Assembly (NCBI RefSeq): GCF_900107285.1
Contig: NZ_FNPK01000009.1
Span: 1-64,000, forward strand
DNA: 64,000 bases
Reading direction: 5' to 3'
Origin: Acinetobacter kyonggiensis
GTDB lineage: Bacteria > Pseudomonadota > Gammaproteobacteria > Pseudomonadales > Moraxellaceae
Shown: positions 50,107-57,896 of the stretch, in pieces
Position numbering within the stretch: position 1 is the stretch's first letter
How the letters are laid out: every line of letters starts with the position of its first letter
The notes under the pieces: generated by a model
The model's input: the letters and a program-made list of their open reading frames with translations, nothing else
Databases searched by the model: none
Told to the model about the DNA's origin: nothing
Program-made: the position numbers and the translations under genes

Positions 50107-51147
50107 TTAAGCAATCATCCGTAAAGCTTGTTCCAGTCCACGTTGCTTTAAACCTGCTCCTGCACCAAACCAAGCTGAATCCAGCCTGTGATCCTGACTC
50201 ATCGCACGACGTTCGTGATCGGAAAACTCGGTGATACTGCACAATAAGCCATAGGCGGTATCTTTAACTGAACTGAGTTCTGCCCCGCGTCCATGCCCAT
50301 TAAACATGGTCATGACTTTGGACATGGCACGACCATTCGGTTCAGTTTTATTGGCTGAGCTGTTGTTCTGTGCTTGTGCCACATTGCGGTAAAATTGAAT
50401 AATGCCTTCATCCTGTTCAGCAATACTCAGACTGGTATTGTTAAACACCGCATCGAAATAAGCTGCTGCTTCGGTCTGTGTGACTTTACGTTGACTGAGT
50501 TGTTTCATTTCATACATGTGTTCATCCCATGCACGGACTGAAATACCCAATTGCTGTTTGATCTTCTCAGCATCAAACTTAGTACTGTGCGGGACTTTAA
50601 CCACGCCTGCACTACTGTTCTGTCCGCGTAAGGCAATCGCTAAGGTGTTATTACACACCACACGGATACTGGTGAATTGAGCTGTCGTTGCTAAAGTTCC
50701 ATCACAAGCGGTTGCCAATAAAATATAGCCATTACTCACATCCTTACCTTTTAAAGCTGCACTTTGCCCTGTTCGTGCCAATGCCCAGAATTTCTTGCCA
50801 CCTTTGAGTACCCCTGCGGTTTCCAGTTCAAAACCTGATTGTTCGGTCAGATCACGATAAAACTCTAAAATCTGTTTCGGTTGTACTTCCTGATAACGCT
50901 GACTGACCACAGATAAAGGTGCATGCGTATCAGAGCGATATAAAACCCGTTGTTCCTCGAACGGCATAATAATGCTCTGCCCACGTTCATTCTGCGCCAT
51001 ATAGCTGACATCGGAAGATTCAATGCGCCAATCCATACCTGCTTGTTGTGCCCAAACTTCTATCGGTTGATTTTGTGTCAGTGGATTACCTAAGCCATGC
51101 CAAGGGGTTTCGCCAACGTAAGCCATATTTTCGATTAAATGTGCCAT
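50107..51147 (-). CDS. DUF932 protein of mobile elements
   Basis: 346 residues from the ATG at 51147 (AGGAAA upstream), beginning MAHLIENMAYVGETPWHGLG, the hallmark of the phage/plasmid DUF932 family (TIGR03299-like). It contains RIVCNNTLAIAL and ends RGLEQALRMI. Members accompany recombination genes on plasmids, phages and islands; the role is unknown but DNA maintenance is suspected. The open frame continues upstream to 51288 but overlaps the zinc-ribbon gene. Confidence 0.9.
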   Translation of the reverse strand: MAHLIENMAYVGETPWHGLGNPLTQNQPIEVWAQQAGMDWRIESSDVSYMAQNERGQSIIMPFEEQRVLYRSDTHAPLSVVSQRYQEVQPKQILEFYRDLTEQSGFELETAGVLKGGKKFWALARTGQSAALKGKDVSNGYILLATACDGTLATTAQFTSIRVVCNNTLAIALRGQNSSAGVVKVPHSTKFDAEKIKQQLGISVRAWDEHMYEMKQLSQRKVTQTEAAAYFDAVFNNTSLSIAEQDEGIIQFYRNVAQAQNNSSANKTEPNGRAMSKVMTMFNGHGRGAELSSVKDTAYGLLCSITEFSDHERRAMSQDHRLDSAWFGAGAGLKQRGLEQALRMIA

Positions 51148-51193
51148 AAGAATATTTCCTGTAAAAATTGAATTGCTGTAAAGGATGAAAAGA

Positions 51194-51511
51194 TTAATTG
51201 CGTAGGCTGGGGCTGAAATCTCGGTCACAGTCATTGCAGTAGTAATGACGGACATAGCTGGGTGTTGTGGTTTGTTGTACTTCATCATCGGTGATTAACA
51301 TCCAAATTCCACCAATCAGCACCCCAACAATTGCGCCCGCAATCGGTGGAATGTTCAGGCTTTTAGAGACACTGATGCCTAAAGTAGCAAGGGCCAATGG
51401 CGACATGGCGCTGTTTTGAATTGAGGATGCATTACTTTTTACGGGTAAATATTGTGGTGATTTCAGCAGTACCGTATCTCGGGACTGGCAATAGGGACAT
51501 TGCAGACTCAT
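51194..51511 (-). CDS. Small zinc-ribbon membrane protein
   Basis: 105 residues. Cys pairs CPYCQSRD (N terminus) and YYCNDCDRDFSP (C terminus) form a four-Cys zinc ribbon split by a hydrophobic Gly/Ile-rich membrane hairpin (IPPIAGAIVGVLIGGIWML). AAGGAA precedes the ATG at 51511. It precedes the DUF932 gene by 46 bp. Function unknown. Confidence 0.75.
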   Translation of the reverse strand: MSLQCPYCQSRDTVLLKSPQYLPVKSNASSIQNSAMSPLALATLGISVSKSLNIPPIAGAIVGVLIGGIWMLITDDEVQQTTTPSYVRHYYCNDCDRDFSPSLRN

Positions 51512-51942
51512 GGGCTGAATTCCTTTGATTAACTAAAATGAATTGAATAAAAAAAGCCTGCTTTGGGGGAAAGCAGGCAAAAGGTGAATTGGGTGATTGA
51601 TACATCTCTGCATGAGACACATCCTTCTCAATAGGATGATATGCATCTGTATTTTTTTAGAATGTGATTTGAATCGATGTTTTTTTAGATCAATTTTAAT
51701 GACTTAATACAGCGATCAATTGACCTGATTTTTATCAGCGATTATGATGCAAGGGCTGGCCTACATTGCCAGTCGGTTTTGACAGACCGCAGATCCAGCA
51801 CGGTATATGAAAGTAATTTTGTATGTCGTGGAACCCTCGTGTCCCCCTGTTGTTGCGGTAGGACGGGAGGGGGACGCCTTGTGCGTGCTGGTTCCTTGGA
51901 TCCCAGTCTGTCAACCCCTTCTCGTTCTGCCACCATAATCAA
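51512..51942. other. Non-coding gap with structured GC-rich core
   Basis: No convincing gene in 430 bp. A 66-codon minus-strand frame (51742-51942) is Arg/Pro-rich, has no ribosome site and overlaps the inverted repeats, so it is not called. The structured core is described separately. Confidence 0.6.
51725..51914. repeat. Nested inverted repeats, GC-rich structured element
   Basis: Outer arms TTGACAGAC (51779-51787) and GTCTGTCAA (51906-51914), next GATCC/GGATC (51792 and 51898), next CCAGCACG/CGTGCTGG (51795-51802 and 51884-51891), and inner GTCCCCCT/AGGGGGAC (51841-51848 and 51868-51875) fold as one long bulged hairpin of 136 nt. Two small hairpins, CTGGC/GCCAG (51755-51771) and CTGAT/ATCAG (51725-51738), lie beside it. 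TTGACA in the left arm could be a -35 box (TATATG 19 bp on). May be a structured RNA, a transfer or replication origin, or a recombination site. Confidence 0.65.
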
Positions 51943-51973
51943 TTGACAGTGATTCGGTAGAACTTCTTATAAT
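51943..51973 (+). promoter_or_regulatory. Consensus promoter for the small-protein cluster
   Basis: TTGACA (51943-51948) and TATAAT (51968-51973) are both perfect sigma-70 hexamers, though the 19-bp spacer is longer than ideal. It reads into the run of small plus-strand genes. Confidence 0.6.
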
Positions 51974-51991
51974 TCCAAGGAGTCATCAATC

Positions 51992-52102
51992 ATGATTCAA
52001 TTTACTGTGCTTTCTTCCCCTGCACTCGCTTCACTTATACGTACCCCCCGACTTCGGCATTTCATTCCGATTCCAACATTTTATTTAACTTCTGTGCACT
52101 GA
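51992..52102 (+). CDS. Possible 36-residue small protein
   Basis: AAGGAG lies nine bases before the ATG at 51992. The product has a basic centre (RTPRLRH) and a hydrophobic, Pro-rich tail; no family. The transcript start predicted from the upstream promoter falls at about the AAGGAG itself, which weakens the case for translation. Confidence 0.3.
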   Translation: MIQFTVLSSPALASLIRTPRLRHFIPIPTFYLTSVH

Positions 52103-52171
52103 TTCATTTCAACGCACTAATCAACCACTGAGTTTTTTAATTCAGGGGCTGCTTTGTGCTGGAACAACATT

Positions 52172-52288
52172 ATGAAATTGATCGCGCAGCTCATTTTAAT
52201 TGTCGTCGTGGTGGCGATGCTAGGCCCCTTTGTTTTTGTGCTTGGCGGACTATGGCTGCTGATTTATCTGGCAGGCTTGCATAAATAA
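52172..52288 (+). CDS. 38-residue membrane protein
   Basis: Too short for most gene finders. The product is almost wholly one or two hydrophobic helices (LIAQLILIVVVVAMLGPFVF), ending LAGLHK. GGAAC lies upstream. It stands before the lipoprotein gene in the same direction. Could be a single-span membrane peptide; a toxin-like role is possible but unsupported. Confidence 0.5.
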   Translation: MKLIAQLILIVVVVAMLGPFVFVLGGLWLLIYLAGLHK

Positions 52289-52337
52289 ACCCATCCGTAT
52301 GACTTACAACAATAGATAACAATGATTTGGAACAGAA

Positions 52338-52613
52338 ATGAAATATCAAACTTGGTTTGGGGTAACAACCATTGTCCTCAGTAGCACCCTGCTGACTGCC
52401 TGTGACAGCAAGGTCAAACGTGACTTTAAAGCAGGCTGTCAGGCAGGTGGTTTAGACCGCTCTGCCTGTGGCTGTATTTACGACAAAGTCGAAGCGCATT
52501 ACTCACCTGAATTTATGGAAAAAATGGCTGATGTCACGGTTCGAGAAAGCATGCAGCCACCTGAAGATTTTAACGTGGTAATGGCAAACGCTGTTCAGCA
52601 ATGTCAGTCATAA
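52338..52613 (+). CDS. Small Cys-rich lipoprotein
   Basis: 91 residues. Lipoprotein signal with lipobox LTAC at residues 19-22. The mature part has Cys residues in FKAGCQAGG, SACGCIYD and VQQCQS that may form disulfides in the periplasm. No family recognised. It is one of five small envelope proteins in a row. Confidence 0.75.
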   Translation: MKYQTWFGVTTIVLSSTLLTACDSKVKRDFKAGCQAGGLDRSACGCIYDKVEAHYSPEFMEKMADVTVRESMQPPEDFNVVMANAVQQCQS

Positions 52614-52635
52614 ATTCAAGCATCTGGGGAAACAC

Positions 52636-52782
52636 ATGAAAAACTATTTAATTATCGGTTATGTGCTGATCGCACTGATTTGCTCAGTGTATTTCAAAAA
52701 TTGCAGCAGTACTGCACATTACAGCTATGCCTATAACCTTGGTAAAGCCGTAGTTTGGCCTGTCACGATTTTTAAGAACTAA
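52636..52782 (+). CDS. 48-residue membrane protein
   Basis: GGGGA lies six bases before the ATG at 52636. A single hydrophobic helix (YLIIGYVLIALICSVYF) is followed by a short polar part with Cys and Tyr residues and the tail AVVWPVTIFKN. No family recognised; position in the cluster and the ribosome site support it as real. Confidence 0.6.
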   Translation: MKNYLIIGYVLIALICSVYFKNCSSTAHYSYAYNLGKAVVWPVTIFKN

Positions 52783-52799
52783 GCCATAGGAATAAAAAA

Positions 52800-53105
52800 A
52801 TGAAAAAACTCATCTTGGCCTGTGGCCTTAGTCTGATCTGCACTTCACTGTTTGCACTATCTAATAAAGTAACCGTCATCGTCAAAAAGATCGAAGGCTT
52901 TAGTGAATCAGGCGATGCCTTTAGTTTTAAGAGCACCGCTGGCAAACGCTACCAAGTTTATAACGCAGGTGGGAGCAATCCGATTCAGGGTGAAGAGCTG
53001 ATTTCCAGCTCGATCAAAAGCAAAAAAGCCATTTGCCTACGTTTAGATGCAGACAAAACTGAACCGCGTTTGGTGCAATCAGCTCACAAAGGTAAATGCA
53101 AATAA
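52800..53105 (+). CDS. Small secreted protein, unknown function
   Basis: 101 residues. Signal peptide ends near residue 20 (TSLFALS). The mature domain is beta-rich (VTVIVKKIEGFSES, FSFKSTAGKRYQVYN) and ends with two Cys (AICLRL and KGKCK) that can pair. Family not recognised. Starts 17 bp after the 48-residue gene. Confidence 0.65.
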   Translation: MKKLILACGLSLICTSLFALSNKVTVIVKKIEGFSESGDAFSFKSTAGKRYQVYNAGGSNPIQGEELISSSIKSKKAICLRLDADKTEPRLVQSAHKGKCK

Positions 53106-53168
53106 CTAAGCAGAACAATCAACGACTTTATTCATAGATGAAATAAGCAATTTTTTAGGAATTCAGCC

Positions 53169-53702
53169 ATGAAACTGATTCACCCGATTCTTTTATCCAG
53201 TGTATTAATACTGGGCTTAAGCGCATGTAGTCCATCCAAAGAACCTCAAGCAACAGTAGAATCCAAAGCAACAGCAGATCAAAATACGGCTTCTACCGCG
53301 AATAGCACTTCTGATCCGTCTGAGACATCCAATCATTCCGAGGATGATTTTGTCGTTGATAAATCATTTTTAGAAAATGGCGCTGATGCTGAGCAAATGA
53401 CTGAACTGTCACAGGAACAACCGATCCAAGAACAGTTTGAAGTGCGTGTCCGTCGTGATCAATCGCAATATTCCGGGACAGGCTATGTGGACAAACTCAA
53501 TATCATGTCACTAAATGATGATCCAACCACCCTGACCAACGTATCAATCAATCGCGGCAATTGTAGAACTAAAGGCTTTTATGATTATCAAAATATGCGC
53601 TATGGCTCAGTAGCCCAAGTCTATCTCGGTTGTGCTGCTGAAAATGTTCGTGAAGTGACCGTCACCACCAACAGCGGATTGACTTATACCTATAATTTTT
53701 AG
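53169..53702 (+). CDS. Lipoprotein, unknown function
   Basis: 177 residues. Lipobox LSAC at residues 18-21, then a Ser/Thr/Glu-rich disordered linker to about residue 75, then a beta-rich C-terminal domain with two Cys (RGNCRTKGF and YLGCAAENV) and the end TVTTNSGLTYTYNF. It ends the cluster, followed by a perfect inverted repeat. Family not recognised. Confidence 0.7.
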   Translation: MKLIHPILLSSVLILGLSACSPSKEPQATVESKATADQNTASTANSTSDPSETSNHSEDDFVVDKSFLENGADAEQMTELSQEQPIQEQFEVRVRRDQSQYSGTGYVDKLNIMSLNDDPTTLTNVSINRGNCRTKGFYDYQNMRYGSVAQVYLGCAAENVREVTVTTNSGLTYTYNF

Positions 53703-53738
53703 GCATCAATAATGAAGCGGCTTTGTTTTCAATCCTGT

Positions 53739-53770
53739 GTCTTATGGGAATAAACTTATTCCCATAAGAC
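53739..53770. repeat. 15-bp perfect inverted repeat
   Basis: GTCTTATGGGAATAA and its complement are separated by two bases, between convergent genes. There is no T-run, but it may still block RNA polymerase or decay enzymes on both transcripts. Confidence 0.65.
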
Positions 53771-53810
53771 CATCCATCAATACATATTGGAACTACATGT
53801 TCCATTGTCT

Positions 53811-54677
53811 TTAAGCCAAACTCAGGCCTATCCGCTGGCAATCAAAGGTTTTTCTACGGTGTCTTGTCACTCTTAAATAATGATTTCGAGCATGGTTGTT
53901 CATGCGAGCTTTTACAGTTTGCAAAGCACGTTGAGCCTGCTTATCATCAAAACAGTTTATCGTAATACCTTTTAAATCATGTTCTTCAAATAAAACTGCT
54001 CCATAGGCATTGGTGACCTCCAACCATTGTTCACCAATTTTACGGGCATGATCCGTTAGAGTGACAGCTTGTGCCTGTCCAGCATAGATACAGAATAACT
54101 GAACATAATAACCCTGCTCGGGATGATGTTTAATCTGCCAAATCACAGAGTGAATTGAACGAAATAACTCAGTATCTCTGGAGCGAATTAACTTTAGAAA
54201 AGTACTTAAGTAAAGATCGAGATCATATAAGCGAATCACTGATAGCGCTTCAGGTTTAATGCCTAAATAAATTGGAAAGATGGTTAATTGATCTTGTTGT
54301 TGTATACATTCTGATAAGAAGCGTTCAGCCTTTTTCACCTGTTTCTTATACTCGTTCTGATCATATTGATAATCCGCTTCAATCAACCCAGCTTGATCTT
54401 GTACATATTTTATAAAACCTTCCACCACATGATCAGGTAAGTCTTGAATAGAATCGTAGAACTTAAACGCATTGGCCTTAAAGATGATCTGCTCAAGATG
54501 CTTAAACACAATAATGGCAGCAATATAATTATTCCCATCTACAAAGAATCGTCTGGATTTCTTAATCAATGGAATGATCTGCTGTTTGAATTGCTCAACA
54601 CTGATTTGATTGGTTAAGATTGCTTGAATAAAGATTTCAATTTCACAAAATGTTTGAGATTCATTGTAAGTCGTCAT
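53811..54677 (-). CDS. YagK/YfjJ-like protein, degenerate HxH
   Basis: 288 residues from the ATG at 54677. The N-terminal 110 residues are helical and resemble those of the next gene (EQFKQQIIPLIKKSRRFF). The C-terminal half aligns in order with YagK/YfjJ (inovirus Gp2-like) proteins, but the expected YHxHL reads GYYVQLFCIY, so the His pair is missing. Probably a decayed or repurposed paralogue of its neighbour. No clear ribosome site near either ATG. Confidence 0.55.
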   Translation of the reverse strand: MTTYNESQTFCEIEIFIQAILTNQISVEQFKQQIIPLIKKSRRFFVDGNNYIAAIIVFKHLEQIIFKANAFKFYDSIQDLPDHVVEGFIKYVQDQAGLIEADYQYDQNEYKKQVKKAERFLSECIQQQDQLTIFPIYLGIKPEALSVIRLYDLDLYLSTFLKLIRSRDTELFRSIHSVIWQIKHHPEQGYYVQLFCIYAGQAQAVTLTDHARKIGEQWLEVTNAYGAVLFEEHDLKGITINCFDDKQAQRALQTVKARMNNHARNHYLRVTRHRRKTFDCQRIGLSLA

Positions 54678-54747
54678 GGTAAAACACATCCTAAGCTATT
54701 TATTTCATAGACTTAGGAGTGCCGTAACTTTTTAATGGTGATCTAAT

Positions 54748-55689
54748 CTAGAATCCACATTGCTGCAAGGTTTGGGCTACACCTCTACGCCAATGCACTT
54801 CAAATTGGCCCGTACCAAAGCTGCGCATTCGAGGCAACATAGCCCGTAAATGCTGTGCATATTTTTCAGGATTGACCAGATACATGGCCGCATTCAAAGC
54901 ATTGCTTACGTCCAATTCAACATTGCACTGGATATGTCCTACACCTAATCGATTAAGTTCCTTAAACTGCTGCTTATGATCCGTGGTATTACAATTAAAG
55001 TACCATCCCAGATTACCTGTAATACTTTGCCATAATTTCCCAACCTGATCAGCGAGATACCAGTCACTCATACGTTTAGATGGATCATAGATCAGCAATA
55101 AGTGGCAATGATAGCCCTTTTCTGTACCCTGCTCTAATGCCCATGCATACCCTCGCAAACCCATGAAACATCCATCTTGATTGGCGATACGATTTCTTAA
55201 AATCTTCATATGCTGTTGAACATCTTGAATACCAATATTGACCTGTTGTTCTTTGAGATAGCCTAAATCAACACGAACAAATAAAAGTTCAGAATAGTGG
55301 GTAATGAGTTTAGTCAGATACTGATACAGTGAATTTCGATTCTGCTGTTCTTGTTGGATAAAACGAGCATGCTCATTCCAATAATCATTTTGATATTGGC
55401 TGAGTACACAGCATAGGGTTTGAACTTGCTGAATATTAAAATTTAAGATCTGTGATGCAGATTGATCATTCAGAAAATGATCAATCCAGTACTTACACTG
55501 AATAAAATATTGGATGGATACAGTGTAGTGAAGCTGTGCTGAATAGAAATACTGAAAGGCTTCATATAATGTACTGAGTGACTGTTTGAACTGTTGTTCA
55601 CTCATCTGTTCAAAACAAACGCTATAAACAAAGTCTTCAATCGCAATACAAAGATTAGATTCATTCCAAATCGGTGTAGTCAAATTCAT
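54748..55689 (-). CDS. Inovirus Gp2/YagK-YfjJ family protein
   Basis: 313 residues. The C-terminal region carries GTEKGYHCHLLLIYDPSKRM (about residues 190-210), where HxH followed by hydrophobic residues is the YagK/YfjJ/Gp2 hallmark, resembling the HUH strand of rolling-circle Rep proteins. LWQSITGNLGWYFNCN and MYLVNPEKYAQHLR also fit. Such proteins occur in filamentous phage satellites and cryptic prophages. Role in replication is inference. Second of three tandem paralogues. Confidence 0.75.
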   Translation of the reverse strand: MNLTTPIWNESNLCIAIEDFVYSVCFEQMSEQQFKQSLSTLYEAFQYFYSAQLHYTVSIQYFIQCKYWIDHFLNDQSASQILNFNIQQVQTLCCVLSQYQNDYWNEHARFIQQEQQNRNSLYQYLTKLITHYSELLFVRVDLGYLKEQQVNIGIQDVQQHMKILRNRIANQDGCFMGLRGYAWALEQGTEKGYHCHLLLIYDPSKRMSDWYLADQVGKLWQSITGNLGWYFNCNTTDHKQQFKELNRLGVGHIQCNVELDVSNALNAAMYLVNPEKYAQHLRAMLPRMRSFGTGQFEVHWRRGVAQTLQQCGF

Positions 55690-55931
55690 GTTGTGATACT
55701 CATCATGTTAGGATTCATATCACAACCATGTCTGTAATCTTTTACTTGTTTACCCATATATATGAATAAAAAATCAATCAATAACTAAAATAAGATATTG
55801 ATAATTATATAATTAATAATAGATATAATAACTTTAATAACCCGCTAAGGCTAATCTACGACTTAACAACGAATCGGTTAGACAGACTGAGCATAAAGCA
55901 TATGACTTAACCTAACAGATTGAAGCTAAAG
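55690..55931. other. AT-rich gap within the YagK/YfjJ triplet
   Basis: Very AT-rich from about 55745 to 55840 (many TAAT/ATAT runs), then a mixed part with GGTTAGACAGACTGAGC. No gene. Next to a Rep-like gene it could be an origin region, but no iterons or nick-site motif are seen. Confidence 0.35.
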
Positions 55932-57170
55932 TTAATTTTTAGGATTTCTCAAGTGACCTCTAAAAGATCTTGATGGCCCATATTTTTTTAACATGAAACC
56001 GTAATCTCCATTTTTCTCTTGATTCAAGGTCGAACTCAACGCTAATAGCTCTACTTGTAATTCAATTGGATAATAATATTTTTCAGAAATAGTTATGTAA
56101 TTCAGAACGATATTATAGAAGTCTTCAAGCAGCGCCTTATTACTATTACTTATTAGGGCAATGGGCTGATTCAATGACTTTGATTTTGTATAAGCTAAAG
56201 GTGATAATTCTGCTGAATAAATTACTTTACCCGTTAAACGTCCATTACTTTTCCGTGCAAAGCCCTGCTCCCAATAACTTAAAAGTCCTTCGGACAGATA
56301 GTCTTTACAATACTTTTTACTCTTAGAACAAAGAAATATACACCTAAAATACAAACCTTTTTCATCACTATACTCCCAAAGACCAACATGGCCTTTGATT
56401 GATTCAAACTCAGGATAAGACCTTAAATTGTTAAGAAATTGTTTCTTTTGATTATTTTTCTCTCTATCTAAATGATTAATATAGCCATCCCACCAAAAAT
56501 TTATTGATATGGCATACAAATCACCAAAATGCTTTAATAGATTTTGTATATAAAATTTATATTCTCGTATTTTTTTATTGAACCTAGCATGTTCATATTG
56601 CAAATACTTTTTAATCGTTGATTTCTCTAATTCTTCAATACACACACATAAAATTTTCTCGATCAACTTAAGTTCATCTAAAGATAATTCTTCTAACTTA
56701 AGTTGATCGATTCTATTATCGATACTTTCGAATAATAAAATTTCGCTTATTGGTGCTTTTCCATTCTCAAAATTAGCTCCCGCCCCCCTTTCATACTTAT
56801 TAATTATTCTTAAAAATATTAGCAATGCTATAGATAATTCGGATCTATTAACTTTCTCTTCTTTACGGACATTAAATGGTTCAAAGATAGTTTGATAAGG
56901 AAACCATTTTTTTGCAAAAGTTGTTGGCCTGAATTTAAAAACTGGAACATGTTCATTTTCAGACTGACTAAAATCTATACCCTCTTGGATTTTTGATTTT
57001 TGCGCCATTACCCCTTTTGAGCGAAAAGTATCAACAATAAATAACTCTTTTCTTCTTATTTTTTCTAAATATGCTATTAAATTTTCGCTTTCAGTATTAT
57101 TGGTTTGAAGGTGTCGACCAATTAGCTCATCAAAAACATAAGAAATTTCCGCTAAACTCATAGTTTTCAT
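55932..57170 (-). CDS. YagK/YfjJ-like protein, large and divergent
   Basis: 412 residues from the ATG at 57170 (a TTG lies two codons upstream). The C-terminal half has the same order of elements as the middle paralogue: LYAISINFWWDGYI, HVGLWEYSDEKGLYFRCIFLC where the HxH is replaced by FRC, then LSYWEQGFARKSNG. The N-terminal half, with FRPTTFAKKWFPYQ, is unlike its neighbours. Remote relation to Gp2 is likely but not certain. Very AT-rich coding sequence suggests separate origin. Confidence 0.5.
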   Translation of the reverse strand: MKTMSLAEISYVFDELIGRHLQTNNTESENLIAYLEKIRRKELFIVDTFRSKGVMAQKSKIQEGIDFSQSENEHVPVFKFRPTTFAKKWFPYQTIFEPFNVRKEEKVNRSELSIALLIFLRIINKYERGAGANFENGKAPISEILLFESIDNRIDQLKLEELSLDELKLIEKILCVCIEELEKSTIKKYLQYEHARFNKKIREYKFYIQNLLKHFGDLYAISINFWWDGYINHLDREKNNQKKQFLNNLRSYPEFESIKGHVGLWEYSDEKGLYFRCIFLCSKSKKYCKDYLSEGLLSYWEQGFARKSNGRLTGKVIYSAELSPLAYTKSKSLNQPIALISNSNKALLEDFYNIVLNYITISEKYYYPIELQVELLALSSTLNQEKNGDYGFMLKKYGPSRSFRGHLRNPKN

Positions 57171-57731
57171 GCCCAATTTAATCTAATAATAAAGTACTTT
57201 AATATATACTTTTATGTATTAATATATATAAGTTTGTGTTTAATTAGATATATAAAATTGCTTCTTAATTTTATATTTAAAGTACGTGTAAAAACTATTA
57301 ACAATAAAACATTTCACCAAAATAAGAATAACCACCAATAGAAAAGAACAATCAATTACGTTTAGAAATAACAATTGACACATGTCATGGATAAATTCAG
57401 CATCCCCCATTCCTTTTCAACAATAATTCACTAAAATTATTTAACACTTTCCAGATAAAACTGACGAAAAAATAGAATTGAAACGGCTTAACCTTTTCAA
57501 ATAATTTAGTAAAACTTAATTATAAATTTTTAATCTGATCCGAATTAGCTATACCAACTTATGCAGATTACCCTGATAGACTAGGCTCACCCAAAACCTT
57601 CATCCCGAAACTTAAAAATGGGCTCTTCACTTGGATACCCATTCATATGGTAATTAAGTACTTTAATAAGAAAGAATCCCCGAACCTCTGATGTAATCCA
57701 AATCTCTCTAATAAAACCACTGGTTACAGCC
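57171..57731. other. AT-rich gap upstream of YagK-like gene and Fic
   Basis: No gene. TAAAGTACTTTA (57190-57201, perfect palindrome) and TTAAGTACTTTAA (about 57654-57666) share a core, with a related TTTAAAGTAC near 57275. The first lies 20 bp before the YagK-like gene start and may be its operator. Confidence 0.4.
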
Positions 57732-57875
57732 CCTTAATCATATTTATGCCATCGACATATATTACAAGTCATGTCGATTTTTCCAATTTTTATCGACACG
57801 ACACCCTAATCATGTTTATGCTATCGACATGTCGTACATGTCATTTCGACTTTTCTTATTTTCATCGACATAACA
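57732..57875. repeat. 72-bp imperfect tandem repeat before fic
   Basis: Two adjacent 72-bp copies (57732-57803 and 57804-57875) share about three quarters of their bases. Each copy carries ATCGACA boxes in direct and inverted orientation (TGTCGAT, CGACA). The array ends 22 bp before the fic start, so it is probably a set of operator sites for an autoregulated gene. Confidence 0.7.
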
Positions 57876-57896
57876 ATAAATATTGGAATGAATACA

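Noticed and set aside
50006..50242. 78-codon minus-strand frame overlapping the end of the DUF932 gene
   Set aside because: Out-of-frame shadow with odd composition; the DUF932 frame is well supported.
51742..51942. 66-codon minus-strand open frame, Arg/Pro-rich
   Set aside because: It lies on the inverted-repeat structure, has no ribosome site, and its composition follows from the GC-rich arms.
55745..55840. AT-rich stretch as a replication origin
   Set aside because: Only base composition supports it; no iterons, DnaA boxes or nick-site motif were seen.
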